Assembly: GCF_030553055.1 (NCBI RefSeq)
Contig: NZ_CP130713.1
Span: 5,704,001 to 5,768,000 of the forward strand
Origin: Streptomyces sp. XD-27
GTDB lineage: Bacteria > Actinomycetota > Actinomycetes > Streptomycetales > Streptomycetaceae
Length of the DNA: 64,000 nt
Direction: 5' to 3'
The position numbers and the translations under genes are program-made. Positions 1-9,097 of the stretch are shown piece by piece (the stretch's first letter is position 1; every line of letters begins with the position of its first letter). The notes under the pieces are model-generated. The model did no database searches. It was not told the origin of the DNA and worked only from the letters and a program-made list of their open reading frames with translations.

Positions 1-1551
1 CTTCGTGTCCGTACCGTCCGGCAACGCGTGGACGAAGTCGGCCTGGGCCACCGCCAGCGCCCGGGACAGATCCTCCGGCCCGCCGTCCGCCGCGCCCATC
101 AGCACGTTCTCCCCGGCCGTCGCCGAGAACAGGGTGGGCTCCTCGAACGCGACCGAGACCAGCGTGCGCAGGTCGTCCCGGCACATGGCGGTGATGTCCC
201 GGCCGTCGACGGTGATCCGGCCGCCGGTCGCCTCGTGCAGCCGGGGCACCAGCGCGGTCAGCGTGGTCTTGCCGGAGCCGGTCGCGCCGACCAGCGCCAT
301 GGACTCGCCCTGCCGTATGTGCAGGTCGATGCCGCGCAGCACCGGCGGATCGCCGTCGGGCGCGTCCGCGTAACGGAACTCGACGCCCTCGAACCGCAGT
401 CCGCCGCCGGTGCTCGCGGGCTCGAACCTCGCTCCGCCGCCGGTGCTCGCGCCCTCGCCGTCCAGCCGCTTCCCGCCGGGGGAGTGCTGTCCACCGCCGC
501 CCAGCCGCTTCCCGCCGGGGGACCGCTGTCCGTCCCCGTCCTCGTCCGCCGCCGGCGGCTCGTCCATCACCTCGAAGTACCGGTCCGCCGCGTTGGCCGC
601 GTCCTGGCTGATCGCCAGGAGGAAGCCGATCGACTCCACGGGCCAGCGCAGCGCCAGCGCCGTCGACAGGAAGCCGACCAGGGTGCCCGCCGACAGGTCG
701 CCGTCGGCGACCCGCACCGTCCCCAGCACCAGGGCCGCGCCGATCGCCAGCTCCGGCAGCGCCATGATCAGGGCCCACAGGGTGGCGAGCAGGCGGGCCT
801 TGCGCAGTTCGGTGGTGCGCAGCCGGTGCGACAGCGAGTGGAAGGCGCGGGCCTGCGCGCGGTGCCGCCCGAACCCCTTGATGATGCGGATGCCGAGGAC
901 GCCCTCCTCGACGACCGTGGTCAGATCGCCCAGCTGGTCCTGGGCGGTGCGCGCCACCGCCGAGTACCGCGTCTCGAACAGCGAGCACAGGATGACCAGC
1001 GGGACGACCGGCCCCAGCAGCACCAGGCCCAGCGCCCAGTCCTGCGTCAGCAGGATCGCGAAACCGACCAGGATGGTGGCGCCGTTGACCACCAGGAAGG
1101 TCATCGGGAAGGCCAGGAAGAGCCGCAGCAGCATCAGGTCCGTCGTCGCCCGCGACAGCAGCTGACCGGACGGCCAGCGGTCGTGGAAGGAGACCGGCAG
1201 CCGCTGCAGACGGCGGTACAGGTCGGCGCGCATCGCCGCCTCGACGCCCGCCAGCGGACGCGCCACCAGCCATCGGCGCAGCCCGAACAGCAGCGCCTCG
1301 GCGAGCCCCAGCCCCAGCAGCAGGGCGCCGCCCAGCCACACCCCGCCCGGGTCGCGGTCGGCCACCGGCCCGTCCACCAGCCACTTCAGGACGAGCGGGA
1401 TCACCAGGCTCAGGCAGGACGCGACGATCGCCACACCCGCCGCCGTGAACAGCCGCGCCCGCACGGGGCGTACGTACGGCCACAGGCGCAGCAGCGAGCG
1501 CACGGCGGACCGGGACCCGGTCTCCTGGTTGCCTTCACTGGTCGCAGACAT
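1..1551 (-). CDS. ABC exporter, fused TM and ATPase domains (3' end off window)
   Basis: Half-transporter of the ABC exporter class. It starts at ATG 1551 (MSATSEGNQETG) and runs off the left edge. Reading the minus strand, the first ~320 residues form a six-helix type-1 exporter membrane domain. A low-complexity linker follows, then an ATPase domain with Walker A GATGSGKTT (near 270). The usual Q-loop glutamine region reads FEEPTLFSAT, a form common in actinobacterial heterodimeric exporters. The signature and Walker B motifs lie beyond the edge, so substrate and catalytic competence cannot be judged. A partner half-transporter is probably the next gene to the left (inference). The linker carries internal duplications described separately. 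Confidence 0.9.
   Translation of the reverse strand, partial: MSATSEGNQETGSRSAVRSLLRLWPYVRPVRARLFTAAGVAIVASCLSLVIPLVLKWLVDGPVADRDPGGVWLGGALLLGLGLAEALLFGLRRWLVARPLAGVEAAMRADLYRRLQRLPVSFHDRWPSGQLLSRATTDLMLLRLFLAFPMTFLVVNGATILVGFAILLTQDWALGLVLLGPVVPLVILCSLFETRYSAVARTAQDQLGDLTTVVEEGVLGIRIIKGFGRHRAQARAFHSLSHRLRTTELRKARLLATLWALIMALPELAIGAALVLGTVRVADGDLSAGTLVGFLSTALALRWPVESIGFLLAISQDAANAADRYFEVMDEPPAADEDGDGQRSPGGKRLGGGGQHSPGGKRLDGEGASTGGGARFEPASTGGGLRFEGVEFRYADAPDGDPPVLRGIDLHIRQGESMALVGATGSGKTTLTALVPRLHEATGGRITVDGRDITAMCRDDLRTLVSVAFEEPTLFSATAGENVLMGAADGGPEDLSRALAVAQADFVHALPDGTDTK
388..535. repeat. Tandem duplications in the ABC exporter linker
   Basis: Two adjacent imperfect direct repeats, each present twice. 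A ~33-bp unit begins ctcgaacc and contains ccgccgccggtgctcgcg. A ~37-bp unit begins ccagccgcttcccgccgggg. Both are in frame and give repeated ASTGGG-RFE and SPGGKRL-G peptides between membrane and ATPase domains. The length of this linker therefore probably varies between strains by slippage (inference). Confidence 0.75.
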
Positions 1552-1602
1552 CAGCACCGAGACTACGGTTCGGCACTGACACCGCTCACTCGGTTTTTCG
1601 GC

Positions 1603-4056
1603 CTAGGACCTGCCTGGTCCCGGAGGCGGAACCGCTCTCAGCAGCAGTGCCGAGCGTCCCGGCAGCCGTATCTCCGCGCCCGCCGGGTGCCGCTGCTCGG
1701 GCCCCGCCGCCCCGCCGTCCTCCCGCGCGGTGTCCACCAGGACCTCGTACGCGTCCGCCCACGGCGGCCCCGGCAGCGTGAAGGAGACCGGTTCCGCCCC
1801 CGCGTGCCAGATCGCCAGGAAGCTGTCATCGGTGACCGGGACCCCCCGCTCGTCCGTCTGCGGAATGTCCCGCCCCGACAGATACATGCCCAGCGCGCCG
1901 ACCGGCGCGTACCAGTCCGCCTCGGTCATCTCCCGCCCGTGCGCCGTGAACCACGCCAGGTCCCGCAGCCCATCCGGGGTCTGCGGGCGGCCGGAGAAGA
2001 ACGCGCGGCGGCGCAGCACCGGGTGCGCCCGGCGCAGCGCGATCAGCCGTGCGGTGAGCCGGGCCAGTTCCCGCCCGCCGTCCTCCCGCAGCAGCGACCA
2101 GTCGACCCAGCTCGCCGCGTTGTCCTGGCAGTACGCGTTGTTGTTGCCGCCCTGCGTACGCCCCATCTCGTCGCCCGCGACCAGCATCGGCACGCCGGTG
2201 GACAGCAGCAGCGTGGTGAGGAGGTTGCGCACCTGCCGGCGGCGCAGCGCGGTGACCTCCGGGTCGTCCGTCTCGCCCTCGGCGCCGCAGTTCCAGGAGC
2301 GGTTGTCGTTGGTGCCGTCGCGGTTGTCCTCGCCGTTGGCCTCGTTGTGCTTGTGCTCGTAGGACACCAGGTCGCGCAGGGTGAAACCGTCGTGCGCGGT
2401 GATGAAGTTGACCGACGCGTACGGGGCGCGGCCGCCCCAGCCGTACAGGTCGCTGGAGCCCGACAGCCGGTAGCCGAGGTCGCGCACGTCCGGCAGCGCG
2501 CCGCGCCAGAAGTCCCGTACCGCGTCGCGGTAGCGGTCGTTCCACTCGGTCCACAGCGGCGGGAACGCGCCGACCTGGTAGCCCCCGGCCCCCACGTCCC
2601 ACGGCTCGGCGATCAGCTTCACCCGCCGCAGCACCGGGTCCTGGGCGATGACGGCGAGGAAGGGGGAGAGCATGTCGACGTCGTGCATGGACCGGGCCAG
2701 CGCGGCGGCCAGGTCGAACCGGAAGCCGTCGACCCCCATTTCGGTGACCCAGTAGCGCAGCGAGTCGGTGATCAGCCGCAGCACCTGCGGCTGGACGACG
2801 TGGAGGGTGTTGCCGCAGCCGGTGTAGTCGGCGTAGCGGCGGGCGTCGCCCTGGAGCCGGTAGTAGCCGCGGTTGTCGACGCCGCGCAGCGAGAACGTCG
2901 GGCCCAGCTCGCCGCCTTCGGCGGTGTGGTTGTAGACGACGTCAAGGATCACCTCGATGCCCGCCTCGTGCAGGGCGCGGACCATCCGCCGGAACTCCCC
3001 GACCTGCTGGCCGCGGGTGCCGGTGGCGGCGTACGCGGAGTGCGGGGCGAAGTAGCCGATGGAGTTGTAGCCCCAGTAGTTGCGCAGTCCGCGGCGCAGC
3101 AGATGGTCCTCGTGCGCGAACTGGTGCACCGGCAGCAGCTCGACGGCGGTCACCCCGAGCGCGGTCAGGTGCTCCAGCGCGGCCGGGTGCGCCAGGCCCG
3201 CGTAGGTGCCGCGCAGTTCGGGCGGGACACCCGGGTGGCGCATGGTGAAGCCGCGTACATGGAGTTCGTACAGCACGGTGTCGGCCCACGGGGTCTTCGG
3301 CCGCCGGTCCTCACACCACTCGTCGGGCGCCCCGGCGGTGGTGTCGTCGCCGACGATCACCCCCTTGGGGACGTACGGGGCCGAATCGCGGTCGTCCCGC
3401 ACGGTGTCGGCGATGTGCTGCTGCGGCCAGTCCCGTACGTGGGCGTACACCTCGGCGGGCAGCGGGCCGCGGCCGCCGGGGCCGGGGCCCGCGAACTCCC
3501 CGTCCACGGCCCGCGCGTACGGATCGAGCAGCAGCTTCGCCGGATTCCAGCGGGCTCCGGTCCACGGGTCCCAGCGGCCGTGCACCCGGAACCCGTACCG
3601 CAGCCCCGGCCCGGCACCGGGGACGAAGCCGTGCCAGATCTCGTGCGTGCGCTCCGGCAGGGGACAGCGGGTCTCCCGGCCCTCCTCGTCGAACAGGCAC
3701 ACCTCCACGCCCTCCGCACCGCCCGCCCACAGTGCGAAGTTGGTCCCGGCGACACCGCCGGGCCCGAGGTGCACGCGGGCGCCCAGCGGCTGCGGAGCGC
3801 CCGGCCACACGGGGACGCCGAGCGGCTCCCCGCCACGGGGAGCGGGGACGCGGGCGGGCGCGTCGGCGATGGCGCCTGACGTCGCCGCGGTGGGTGCGTC
3901 GGTGGTGGTGCCTGGTGTCGCGTCGGTGGGTGCGTCGGCGGTGGTGCTCGACGTCGCGTCGGCGGCCGAGCCGCCGTGCGCGGCTCGCGGCTCCCGGCTC
4001 GCGGCACCTTCCCGCGGTGCGTCCCGGACTGTCTCCTGCTCGGCTGCGCTCGACAT
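1603..4056 (-). CDS. glgX: Glycogen debranching enzyme GlgX
   Basis: GH13 isoamylase-type enzyme that hydrolyses alpha-1,6 branches of glycogen limit dextrins in the cytoplasm. The 817-aa product starts at ATG 4056, preceded by GGAGG with 8-nt spacing. An open frame continues upstream to 4218, but its start has no comparable ribosome site. About 85 N-terminal residues are Ala/Pro/Thr-rich with repeated DAPT-AT peptides (3865-3965). After them come a CBM48-like domain and the catalytic barrel. Conserved GH13 regions are visible: DVVYNHTAEG (I), GVDGFRFDLA with the nucleophile Asp (II), LIAEPWDVG with the acid Glu (III) and FITAHDGFT (IV). GlgX is usually ~700 aa, so the extra length is the N-terminal tail. 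The gene is convergent with nothing and lies just downstream of the ABC exporter start. Confidence 0.95.
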   Translation of the reverse strand: MSSAAEQETVRDAPREGAASREPRAAHGGSAADATSSTTADAPTDATPGTTTDAPTAATSGAIADAPARVPAPRGGEPLGVPVWPGAPQPLGARVHLGPGGVAGTNFALWAGGAEGVEVCLFDEEGRETRCPLPERTHEIWHGFVPGAGPGLRYGFRVHGRWDPWTGARWNPAKLLLDPYARAVDGEFAGPGPGGRGPLPAEVYAHVRDWPQQHIADTVRDDRDSAPYVPKGVIVGDDTTAGAPDEWCEDRRPKTPWADTVLYELHVRGFTMRHPGVPPELRGTYAGLAHPAALEHLTALGVTAVELLPVHQFAHEDHLLRRGLRNYWGYNSIGYFAPHSAYAATGTRGQQVGEFRRMVRALHEAGIEVILDVVYNHTAEGGELGPTFSLRGVDNRGYYRLQGDARRYADYTGCGNTLHVVQPQVLRLITDSLRYWVTEMGVDGFRFDLAAALARSMHDVDMLSPFLAVIAQDPVLRRVKLIAEPWDVGAGGYQVGAFPPLWTEWNDRYRDAVRDFWRGALPDVRDLGYRLSGSSDLYGWGGRAPYASVNFITAHDGFTLRDLVSYEHKHNEANGEDNRDGTNDNRSWNCGAEGETDDPEVTALRRRQVRNLLTTLLLSTGVPMLVAGDEMGRTQGGNNNAYCQDNAASWVDWSLLREDGGRELARLTARLIALRRAHPVLRRRAFFSGRPQTPDGLRDLAWFTAHGREMTEADWYAPVGALGMYLSGRDIPQTDERGVPVTDDSFLAIWHAGAEPVSFTLPGPPWADAYEVLVDTAREDGGAAGPEQRHPAGAEIRLPGRSALLLRAVPPPGPGRS

Positions 4057-4496
4057 GTGGGTCGCCTCCGGCGGCTCGCGGCTCGGCCCGCGACCCATGG
4101 CAGGCCGCGGCGGACGGTTCCGGACCGCCGCTCGCGCACCACGTGGCGCGCGAGCGGACCCGGCGTGCCCCACGGCGGCGTGCCGGGACGCGCGGCGGCC
4201 GGTAGCCAGGGGTTTCACCCCTGGACCCCTCCCGGGTCTGGGGCGGAGCCCCAGGTTCGGGAAAGTGGGCCCCCACGCCCGCGGGGCGTAGGGGGAGGGT
4301 CAGGGGAACGGCCCGCCGCAGGCGTCCCGTGCCGCGCGGATCCGGTCCCGTCCTTCACCCCAGTTGTGCCCAGAACGGGCCGCCCCTCACTCCTGTGGCC
4401 CTGGCCACCGCCCTCCGTCCGGTGGAGCTTTCGTTTCCCGGCGCGGGAGCGGTCGTTGGGTCCGGCGTGGACAAGGGATCGAACTGGGGGACGTAC
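4057..4496. other. Divergent intergenic region with dispersed palindromic repeats
   Basis: 440 bp between the divergent glgX and L,D-transpeptidase genes. It holds two short palindromes, ccaggggt-ttc-acccctgg (4206-4224) and ctggggc-gga-gccccag (4238-4254), followed by a G/C-rich tail around ttcgggaaagtggg. The second palindrome with its context resembles the dispersed GGGGCGGAGCCCC intergenic element common in Streptomyces genomes (recalled, not searched). No clear promoter hexamers or additional gene could be assigned. Confidence 0.5.
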
Positions 4497-5693
4497 GTGC
4501 GGGCGGGGCGGCGGGCGATCGCGGTGGCCGCCGTGGCGGTGGCGCTCGCCGGGTGCTCGCTGACCCGCTTCGGGAGCGACGACGCGCCCCGGCCGCCCGC
4601 GGAGGTCGTCCGGGTCACCCCGCACGACGGCGCGCGCGGCATCCCGCCCGGCGGGCGGCTGACGGTGACGGTGCCCGACGGACGGCTGGAGCAGGTCCGG
4701 GTCACGCGCACCGACCAGACCGGCACGACGGAGCCGGTCGCCGGCCGGATGACCGTGGACGGGCGGGCCTGGCGGCCGACGGGCCCGCGGCTCGCGCTCG
4801 CCGCCCGGTACGCCGTCAACGCGGTCGCCGTCGACGAGCGGGGCCGCCGGTTCGCCCGGCACACCACGTTCACCACCGTCGTCCCCCCGCACCGGTTCAT
4901 CGGCTACTTCACGCCCGAGGACGGCGCGACCGTCGGCACCGGCACGATCGTCTCGTTCACCTTCAACCGGCCGATCACCAACCGGGCCGCGGTGGAGCGC
5001 GCGATCCGGGTCACCTCGCGGCCGCGCACCGACGTCGCGGCGCACTGGTTCGGCAACCGGCGGCTGGACTTCCGGCCGAGCGCGTACTGGACGCCGGGCA
5101 CCGAGGTCACGCTCGACCTGCGGCTGCGTGATGTGCGCGGCGCCCGGGGCGTGTACGGCATCCAGCACAAGAAGGTGCGGTTCACCGTCGGCCGTTCGCA
5201 GGTGAGCACTGTGGACACCGCCGCCCACACCATGACCGTACGGCGCAACGGCGCGGTACTGGCCGTCCTGCCGGTGACCGCGGGCGCGCCCGGCCACGAG
5301 ACGTACAACGGCAAGATGGTGGTGATGGAGAAGTTGGCCGAGACGCGGATGGACGGTTCGACGGTCGGCTTCGGCGGCGAGTACGACATCTCGGACGTGC
5401 CGCACGCCATGCGGCTCACCTCGTCGGGAACCTTCGTACACGGCAACTACTGGGCCAAAGCGGACACGTTCGGGGCGGCCAACGCCAGCCACGGCTGCAT
5501 CGGACTGCGCGACGTCCGCGGCGGCAGCCCGCAGACCGCGGCCGGCTGGTTCTACCACCGCAGCCTCATCGGCGACGTGGTGGAGGTGGTCAACTCCCGG
5601 GAACGCCAGGTCGCTCCGGACAACGGGCTGGGCGGTTGGAACATGCCGTGGGCCGCCTGGCGCGCGGGTTCCGCCCTGGACGACCGGCCCTGA
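4497..5693 (+). CDS. L,D-transpeptidase lipoprotein (YkuD family)
   Basis: Extracytoplasmic peptidoglycan cross-linking enzyme that makes 3-3 (meso-DAP to meso-DAP) bridges. GTG 4497 is chosen because gggggac sits at the right distance; the 398-aa protein then opens with a lipoprotein signal ending in the lipobox LAGC. Two Ig-like beta domains precede a C-terminal YkuD catalytic domain, as in mycobacterial LdtB-type enzymes. The catalytic motif is ASHGCIGLRD, with Cys334, His332 and an upstream HGNYW segment. A tandem paralogue follows 157 bp downstream. Substrate preference cannot be read from sequence. Confidence 0.93.
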   Translation: MRAGRRAIAVAAVAVALAGCSLTRFGSDDAPRPPAEVVRVTPHDGARGIPPGGRLTVTVPDGRLEQVRVTRTDQTGTTEPVAGRMTVDGRAWRPTGPRLALAARYAVNAVAVDERGRRFARHTTFTTVVPPHRFIGYFTPEDGATVGTGTIVSFTFNRPITNRAAVERAIRVTSRPRTDVAAHWFGNRRLDFRPSAYWTPGTEVTLDLRLRDVRGARGVYGIQHKKVRFTVGRSQVSTVDTAAHTMTVRRNGAVLAVLPVTAGAPGHETYNGKMVVMEKLAETRMDGSTVGFGGEYDISDVPHAMRLTSSGTFVHGNYWAKADTFGAANASHGCIGLRDVRGGSPQTAAGWFYHRSLIGDVVEVVNSRERQVAPDNGLGGWNMPWAAWRAGSALDDRP

Positions 5694-5850
5694 CCTTTCC
5701 CTCGCGCCCCCACCTGCGCTTACTTGAGACTGAACGGTGACAATCTCGGGGAGTTCTCCCCGTAGGCGATGTGGTTATCTATCGCCATACGCGCTGGTGC
5801 GCGAGACGGGGGTGCCGCGGGGGCCGCGGGCCGTGTGAAGGGGAGAAGCC

Positions 5851-7064
5851 GTGGTGAACGCAACAGGGATGTCCGGTGCCCGGGGGCGCAGAGCGCTGAT
5901 CGCGCTGCCGCTGGGGGCGCTGCTGGCGCTGACGACCGCGTGCGGCGGGGACGACTCCGACGACAAGGGCGGCAAGAAGAACGGCGGCAAGGCCGACGGC
6001 CAGTCCGAGGCGGTGGTCGCGATCGCGCCCAAGAGCGGTGCGCGGGACGTGGCCACCAGCGGCGCGTTGAAGATAACCGCGAGCAAGGGCAAGCTCAGCT
6101 CGGTCGAGGTCAAGGACGCCAAGGGCCGCAAGGTCCCGGGGAAGATCGCCGCCGGCGGTGCGCGCTGGATCCCGGACCGGCACCTGGGCGCCGGCACGAC
6201 CTACACGGTGAACGCGGTCGCGAAGGACTCCGAGGGCCGCGAGGCCGCCGAGCAGGCCAGCTTCACCACGCTGGTCCCGAAGCACACCTTCCTCGGCCAG
6301 TTCACCCCGAGGACGGCTCCACGGTCGGCGTCGGGATGCCGGTCTCGCTGCGGTTCAACCGCGGCATCACCGCCCCCGAGGCGGTGGAGAAGGCGGTACG
6401 GGTCACCGCCTCCCCGTCGGTGCCGATCGAGGGCCACTGGTTCGGCAACGACCGGCTGGACTTCCGGCCGGAGCAGTACTGGAAGCCGGGCACCAAGGTG
6501 ACGTTGCGGCTCGACCTGGACGGGGTCGAGGGCCGCCCGGGCGTCTACGGCTCGCAGACCAGGACGGTGACGTTCACCGTCGGCCGCAGCCAGGTGAGCG
6601 TCGTCGACGCCAAGTCGAAGAAGATGACGGTCAAGCGCGACGGAAAGACCATCAAGACGATCCCGATCACCTCCGGCGCCCCGGGCACCGAGACGTACAA
6701 CGGGCAGATGGTCATCAGCGAGAAGCACCCGGTGACGCGCATGAACGGCGAAACCGTGGGCTTCGGCGGCGAGTACGACATCAAGGACGTACCGCACGCG
6801 ATGCGGCTGTCCACCTCCGGCACGTTCATCCACGGCAACTACTGGGCGGGCGCGGGCACCTTCGGCTCGGTCAACGCCAGCCACGGCTGCGTGGGACTGC
6901 GCGACATGCGCGGCGGCGGGGACAACGGGACCCCGGGCGCCTGGTTCTTCAAGGAGTCGATCGTCGGCGACGTGGTCGTGGTGAAGAACTCCGAGGACAC
7001 CACCATCCAGCCGGAGAACGGGCTCAACGGCTGGAACATGTCCTGGGAGGAATGGAAGAAGTAG
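5851..7064 (+). pseudogene. Second L,D-transpeptidase lipoprotein, broken by a -1 frameshift
   Basis: Paralogue of the preceding gene, with the same architecture (lipobox LTTAC at Cys31, two Ig-like domains, YkuD domain with ASHGCVGLRD). GTG 5851 (or 5854) follows AAGGGGAG. The reading frame changes in the C4 run at 6305-6308. Upstream the protein reads FLGQFTP; the downstream frame resumes with EDGSTVGVG. The intact paralogue has FIGYFTPEDGATVG at the same point. Adding one C restores a continuous 404-aa product. All catalytic residues are preserved downstream, with no other lesion, so a sequencing or assembly error is more likely than a real null allele. Read as a whole this is probably a functional cell-wall cross-linking enzyme. 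Confidence 0.88.
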
Positions 7065-7116
7065 CGGTCCGGTGGCCGCGGGGAACGCACGCTGCCGGTC
7101 GACGGTGAACGCGCGC

Positions 7117-7122
7117 TAACCT
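7117..7122 (+). promoter_or_regulatory. Putative -10 (TAACCT) for a leaderless crotonase mRNA
   Basis: TAACCT lies 6 nt before ATG 7129 with no ribosome-binding site between, the arrangement typical of leaderless transcripts in Streptomyces. No convincing -35 was found. Confidence 0.4.
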
Positions 7123-7128
7123 GCGGCC

Positions 7129-7896
7129 ATGACTGTGAACCTCGAGGTGGCCGACGGCGTCGGCACCATCCGGCTGGACCGTCCCCCGATGAACGCCCTG
7201 GACATCGCCACCCAGGACCGGCTGCGCGAACTGGCCGAGGAGGCGACCCGCCGCGACGACGTGCGGGCGGTGGTCGTCTGGGGCGGGGAGAAGGTGTTCG
7301 CGGCCGGCGCGGACATCAAGGAGATGCAGGTCATGGACCACGCCGCGATGGTGGCGCGGTCCCGTGGCCTGCAGGACGCGTTCACCGCGGTGGCCCGGAT
7401 CCCCAAGCCCGTCGTCGCGGCCGTCACCGGCTACGCGCTGGGCGGCGGCTGCGAACTGGCGCTGTGCGCCGACTTCCGGATCGCCGCGGAGAACGCCAAG
7501 CTCGGGCAGCCGGAGATCCTGCTCGGGCTGATCCCCGGCGCGGGCGGCACCCAGCGGCTGGCCCGGCTGGTCGGCCCGTCGCGGGCCAAGGACCTCATCT
7601 TCACCGGCCGCATGGTCAAGGCCGACGAGGCGCTCACCATCGGGCTGGTGGACCGGGTCGTCCCGGCCGGCGAGGTCTACGAGCAGGCGCACGCGTGGGC
7701 GGCGAAGCTGGCGCAGGGCCCGGCGCTGGCGCTGCGCGCCGCGAAGGAGTCGGTGGACGCCGGCCTGGAGACGGACATCGACACCGGCCTGGCCATCGAA
7801 CGGAACTGGTTCGCCGGGCTCTTCGCGACCGAGGACCGCGAGATCGGCATGCGGAGCTTCGTCGAGGAGGGGCCGGGCAAGGCCAAGTTCCGGTAG
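7129..7896 (+). CDS. Enoyl-CoA hydratase/isomerase family protein
   Basis: A 255-aa crotonase-fold enzyme acting on acyl-CoA, most likely hydrating trans-2-enoyl-CoA in beta-oxidation or a related degradative route. The oxyanion-hole segments AGADIKEM (near 65) and GYALGGGCELAL (near 105) are intact. Both positions for the catalytic glutamates are plausible: GGGCE at the first and GQPEILLGLIPGAGG at the second. These features favour a hydratase over other crotonase branches. It stands alone between the L,D-transpeptidases and a regulator gene, with no partner fatty-acid genes, so the physiological substrate is unknown. Confidence 0.9.
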   Translation: MTVNLEVADGVGTIRLDRPPMNALDIATQDRLRELAEEATRRDDVRAVVVWGGEKVFAAGADIKEMQVMDHAAMVARSRGLQDAFTAVARIPKPVVAAVTGYALGGGCELALCADFRIAAENAKLGQPEILLGLIPGAGGTQRLARLVGPSRAKDLIFTGRMVKADEALTIGLVDRVVPAGEVYEQAHAWAAKLAQGPALALRAAKESVDAGLETDIDTGLAIERNWFAGLFATEDREIGMRSFVEEGPGKAKFR

Positions 7897-8182
7897 GGGA
7901 GGGCGCGTTAAGGGCGCTCGGGGGCGCACGAAAGTGCCTTCGCTGCGCCCCGTGCCTCGTGCGGGCGAATTATTTTGACCGCCTCAAGGTTGCTCTACGA
8001 CCGGTTCCGGTACGCTGGGCGATCATTCATACGCATCGTGTCATGGCTGGTCAGATGGGGTTCCAGGGGGCTCTGGCTGCCACTGGCATATGTCGGATCC
8101 GGTGTGCGGGGCCTGCGGGCCGGGTGTGCGGAATCCCACGGTTCCGCCACCGAGGCCCCCGCGGGCGGCCATCATGGGGGGC

Positions 8183-8685
8183 ATGGCGGGCTTGGAGGGA
8201 ATGGAGCAGCCGCAGCAGCGTGCCGTGACGGCCGCTGAGCGGCGGACGCCGTCCGTCGAGGACGAGTTGACCGCGCGGGCGCTCGACCTGCTCGGCGACC
8301 CGACGGCCGACGAGGTGCGGCTGTCGTCCCGCTCCGAGTCCGCGGCCGTCGCCCGGCGGCTGACCGAGCTGGTCGTCCTCCGGCGCTGGGGCTCTCCGCG
8401 GAGATCTCGGAGTACGCCGTGCTGCTCGTCTCCGAGCTGGTCGGCAACGCCGTACGGCACGCCGGGGCCCGCACGTTCGGACTGCGGATGCACCGCCGCC
8501 GGGGCTGGCTCCGGGTGGAGGTCAGCGATCCCTCGCGCGGGCTGCCGTGCCTGATGCCGGTGCGCCTGACGGACACCAGCGGCTGGGGGCTGTTCCTGGT
8601 GGACAAGCTCTCCGACCGCTGGGGCGTGGATCTGCTGCCGCGCGGCAAGACCACCTGGTTCGAGATGCGGGTCATCGACCGCTGA
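8183..8685 (+). pseudogene. HATPase_c anti-sigma-factor-like regulator, broken by a -1 frameshift
   Basis: Single-domain GHKL ATPase of the RsbW/SpoIIAB-like type abundant in Streptomyces, expected to bind a sigma factor or anti-anti-sigma partner. The N-terminal half (to LVVLRRWG) and the C-terminal half (from LSAEISEY) lie in different frames. The switch is in the G4 run 8388-8391, and one extra G joins them into a 167-aa protein. N box LLVSELVGNAVRHAG, a DPS-containing G1 region and GWGLFLVDKLSDRWG (G2) are all intact. The start is uncertain: ATG 8183 is used, but 8174 and 8201 are also in frame and none has a well-spaced ribosome site. Likely a sequencing error. Confidence 0.8.
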
Positions 8686-8701
8686 CGTTCGCCCGCCTAC
8701 G

Positions 8702-8747
8702 CGAAGAGGCCCCGCGGCGCCGTTGGTGACTGCCTGGGACCTCTTCG
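8702..8747 (+). terminator. Hairpin terminator after the HATPase gene
   Basis: Arms CGAAGAGGCCC (8702-8712) and GGGACCTCTTCG (8736-8747) pair with a single bulge. The loop is ~23 nt. There is no U-tract, as usual for Streptomyces terminators. Confidence 0.55.
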
Positions 8748-9097
8748 GGTGCGTCGCGGATCGAAGGGGGTGTGATCCGCGGCGGAGGACGACCGAGCCC
8801 GGGTCAATGGGGGTCGCTGGAATCGACTATCGCAGACAGGGTGGGCCCTTTTCAAAGCGGCATTTGTGGACAGAACCCCTCGATCGGATCATTTCGCCAG
8901 CCGATCCAAGGTGAACTATGCCACGTGCCTTATTAATGATTAGTGAACGACCGTTCTCGCTGACGTTTATGTGGCCATCTCCCGTTCTTCAGTGGTTCAG
9001 GCCACCGCGCGATTACTTTCAGTGGTCACCAGGCTTGGCATGTCCTTGTCGAGCGCCTCAGCATGGAGGCAACGTGCTCGAGAATCGGGAGCCCCCC
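8748..9097 (+). promoter_or_regulatory. Comparatively AT-rich leader and promoter region of the amidase gene
   Basis: 350 bp without a convincing gene and markedly more AT-rich than its surroundings (for example ttattaatgattag near 8930). TTGTGG (8864-8869) and GATCAT (8887-8892), 17 bp apart, form a possible sigma-70-type promoter about 200 nt before the amidase. A small palindrome GAACG-ac-CGTTC lies at 8945-8956. A long regulated leader is possible. Confidence 0.4.

Noticed and set aside
28..3879. A 1283-codon open frame on the plus strand across the ABC exporter and glgX
   Set aside because: Antisense to two well-supported genes. The translation is low-complexity Arg/Gln/Val-rich without any domain, as expected for high-GC antisense frames.
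4329..4496. Extended N-terminus of the first L,D-transpeptidase
   Set aside because: A well-placed gggggac and a lipoprotein signal fix the start at GTG 4497; the upstream codons would bury the signal peptide.
6300..6315. Programmed frameshift in the L,D-transpeptidase
   Set aside because: No slippery heptamer, downstream stem-loop or family precedent; a missing C explains it fully.
7975..8238. 87-codon ORF before the HATPase gene
   Set aside because: No ribosome site and no similarity to a known fold; overlaps the start of the regulator in another frame.
8723..8914. Small 63-codon ORF after the HATPase gene
   Set aside because: No convincing ribosome site, overlaps a terminator hairpin and AT-rich promoter DNA; no recognisable protein features.
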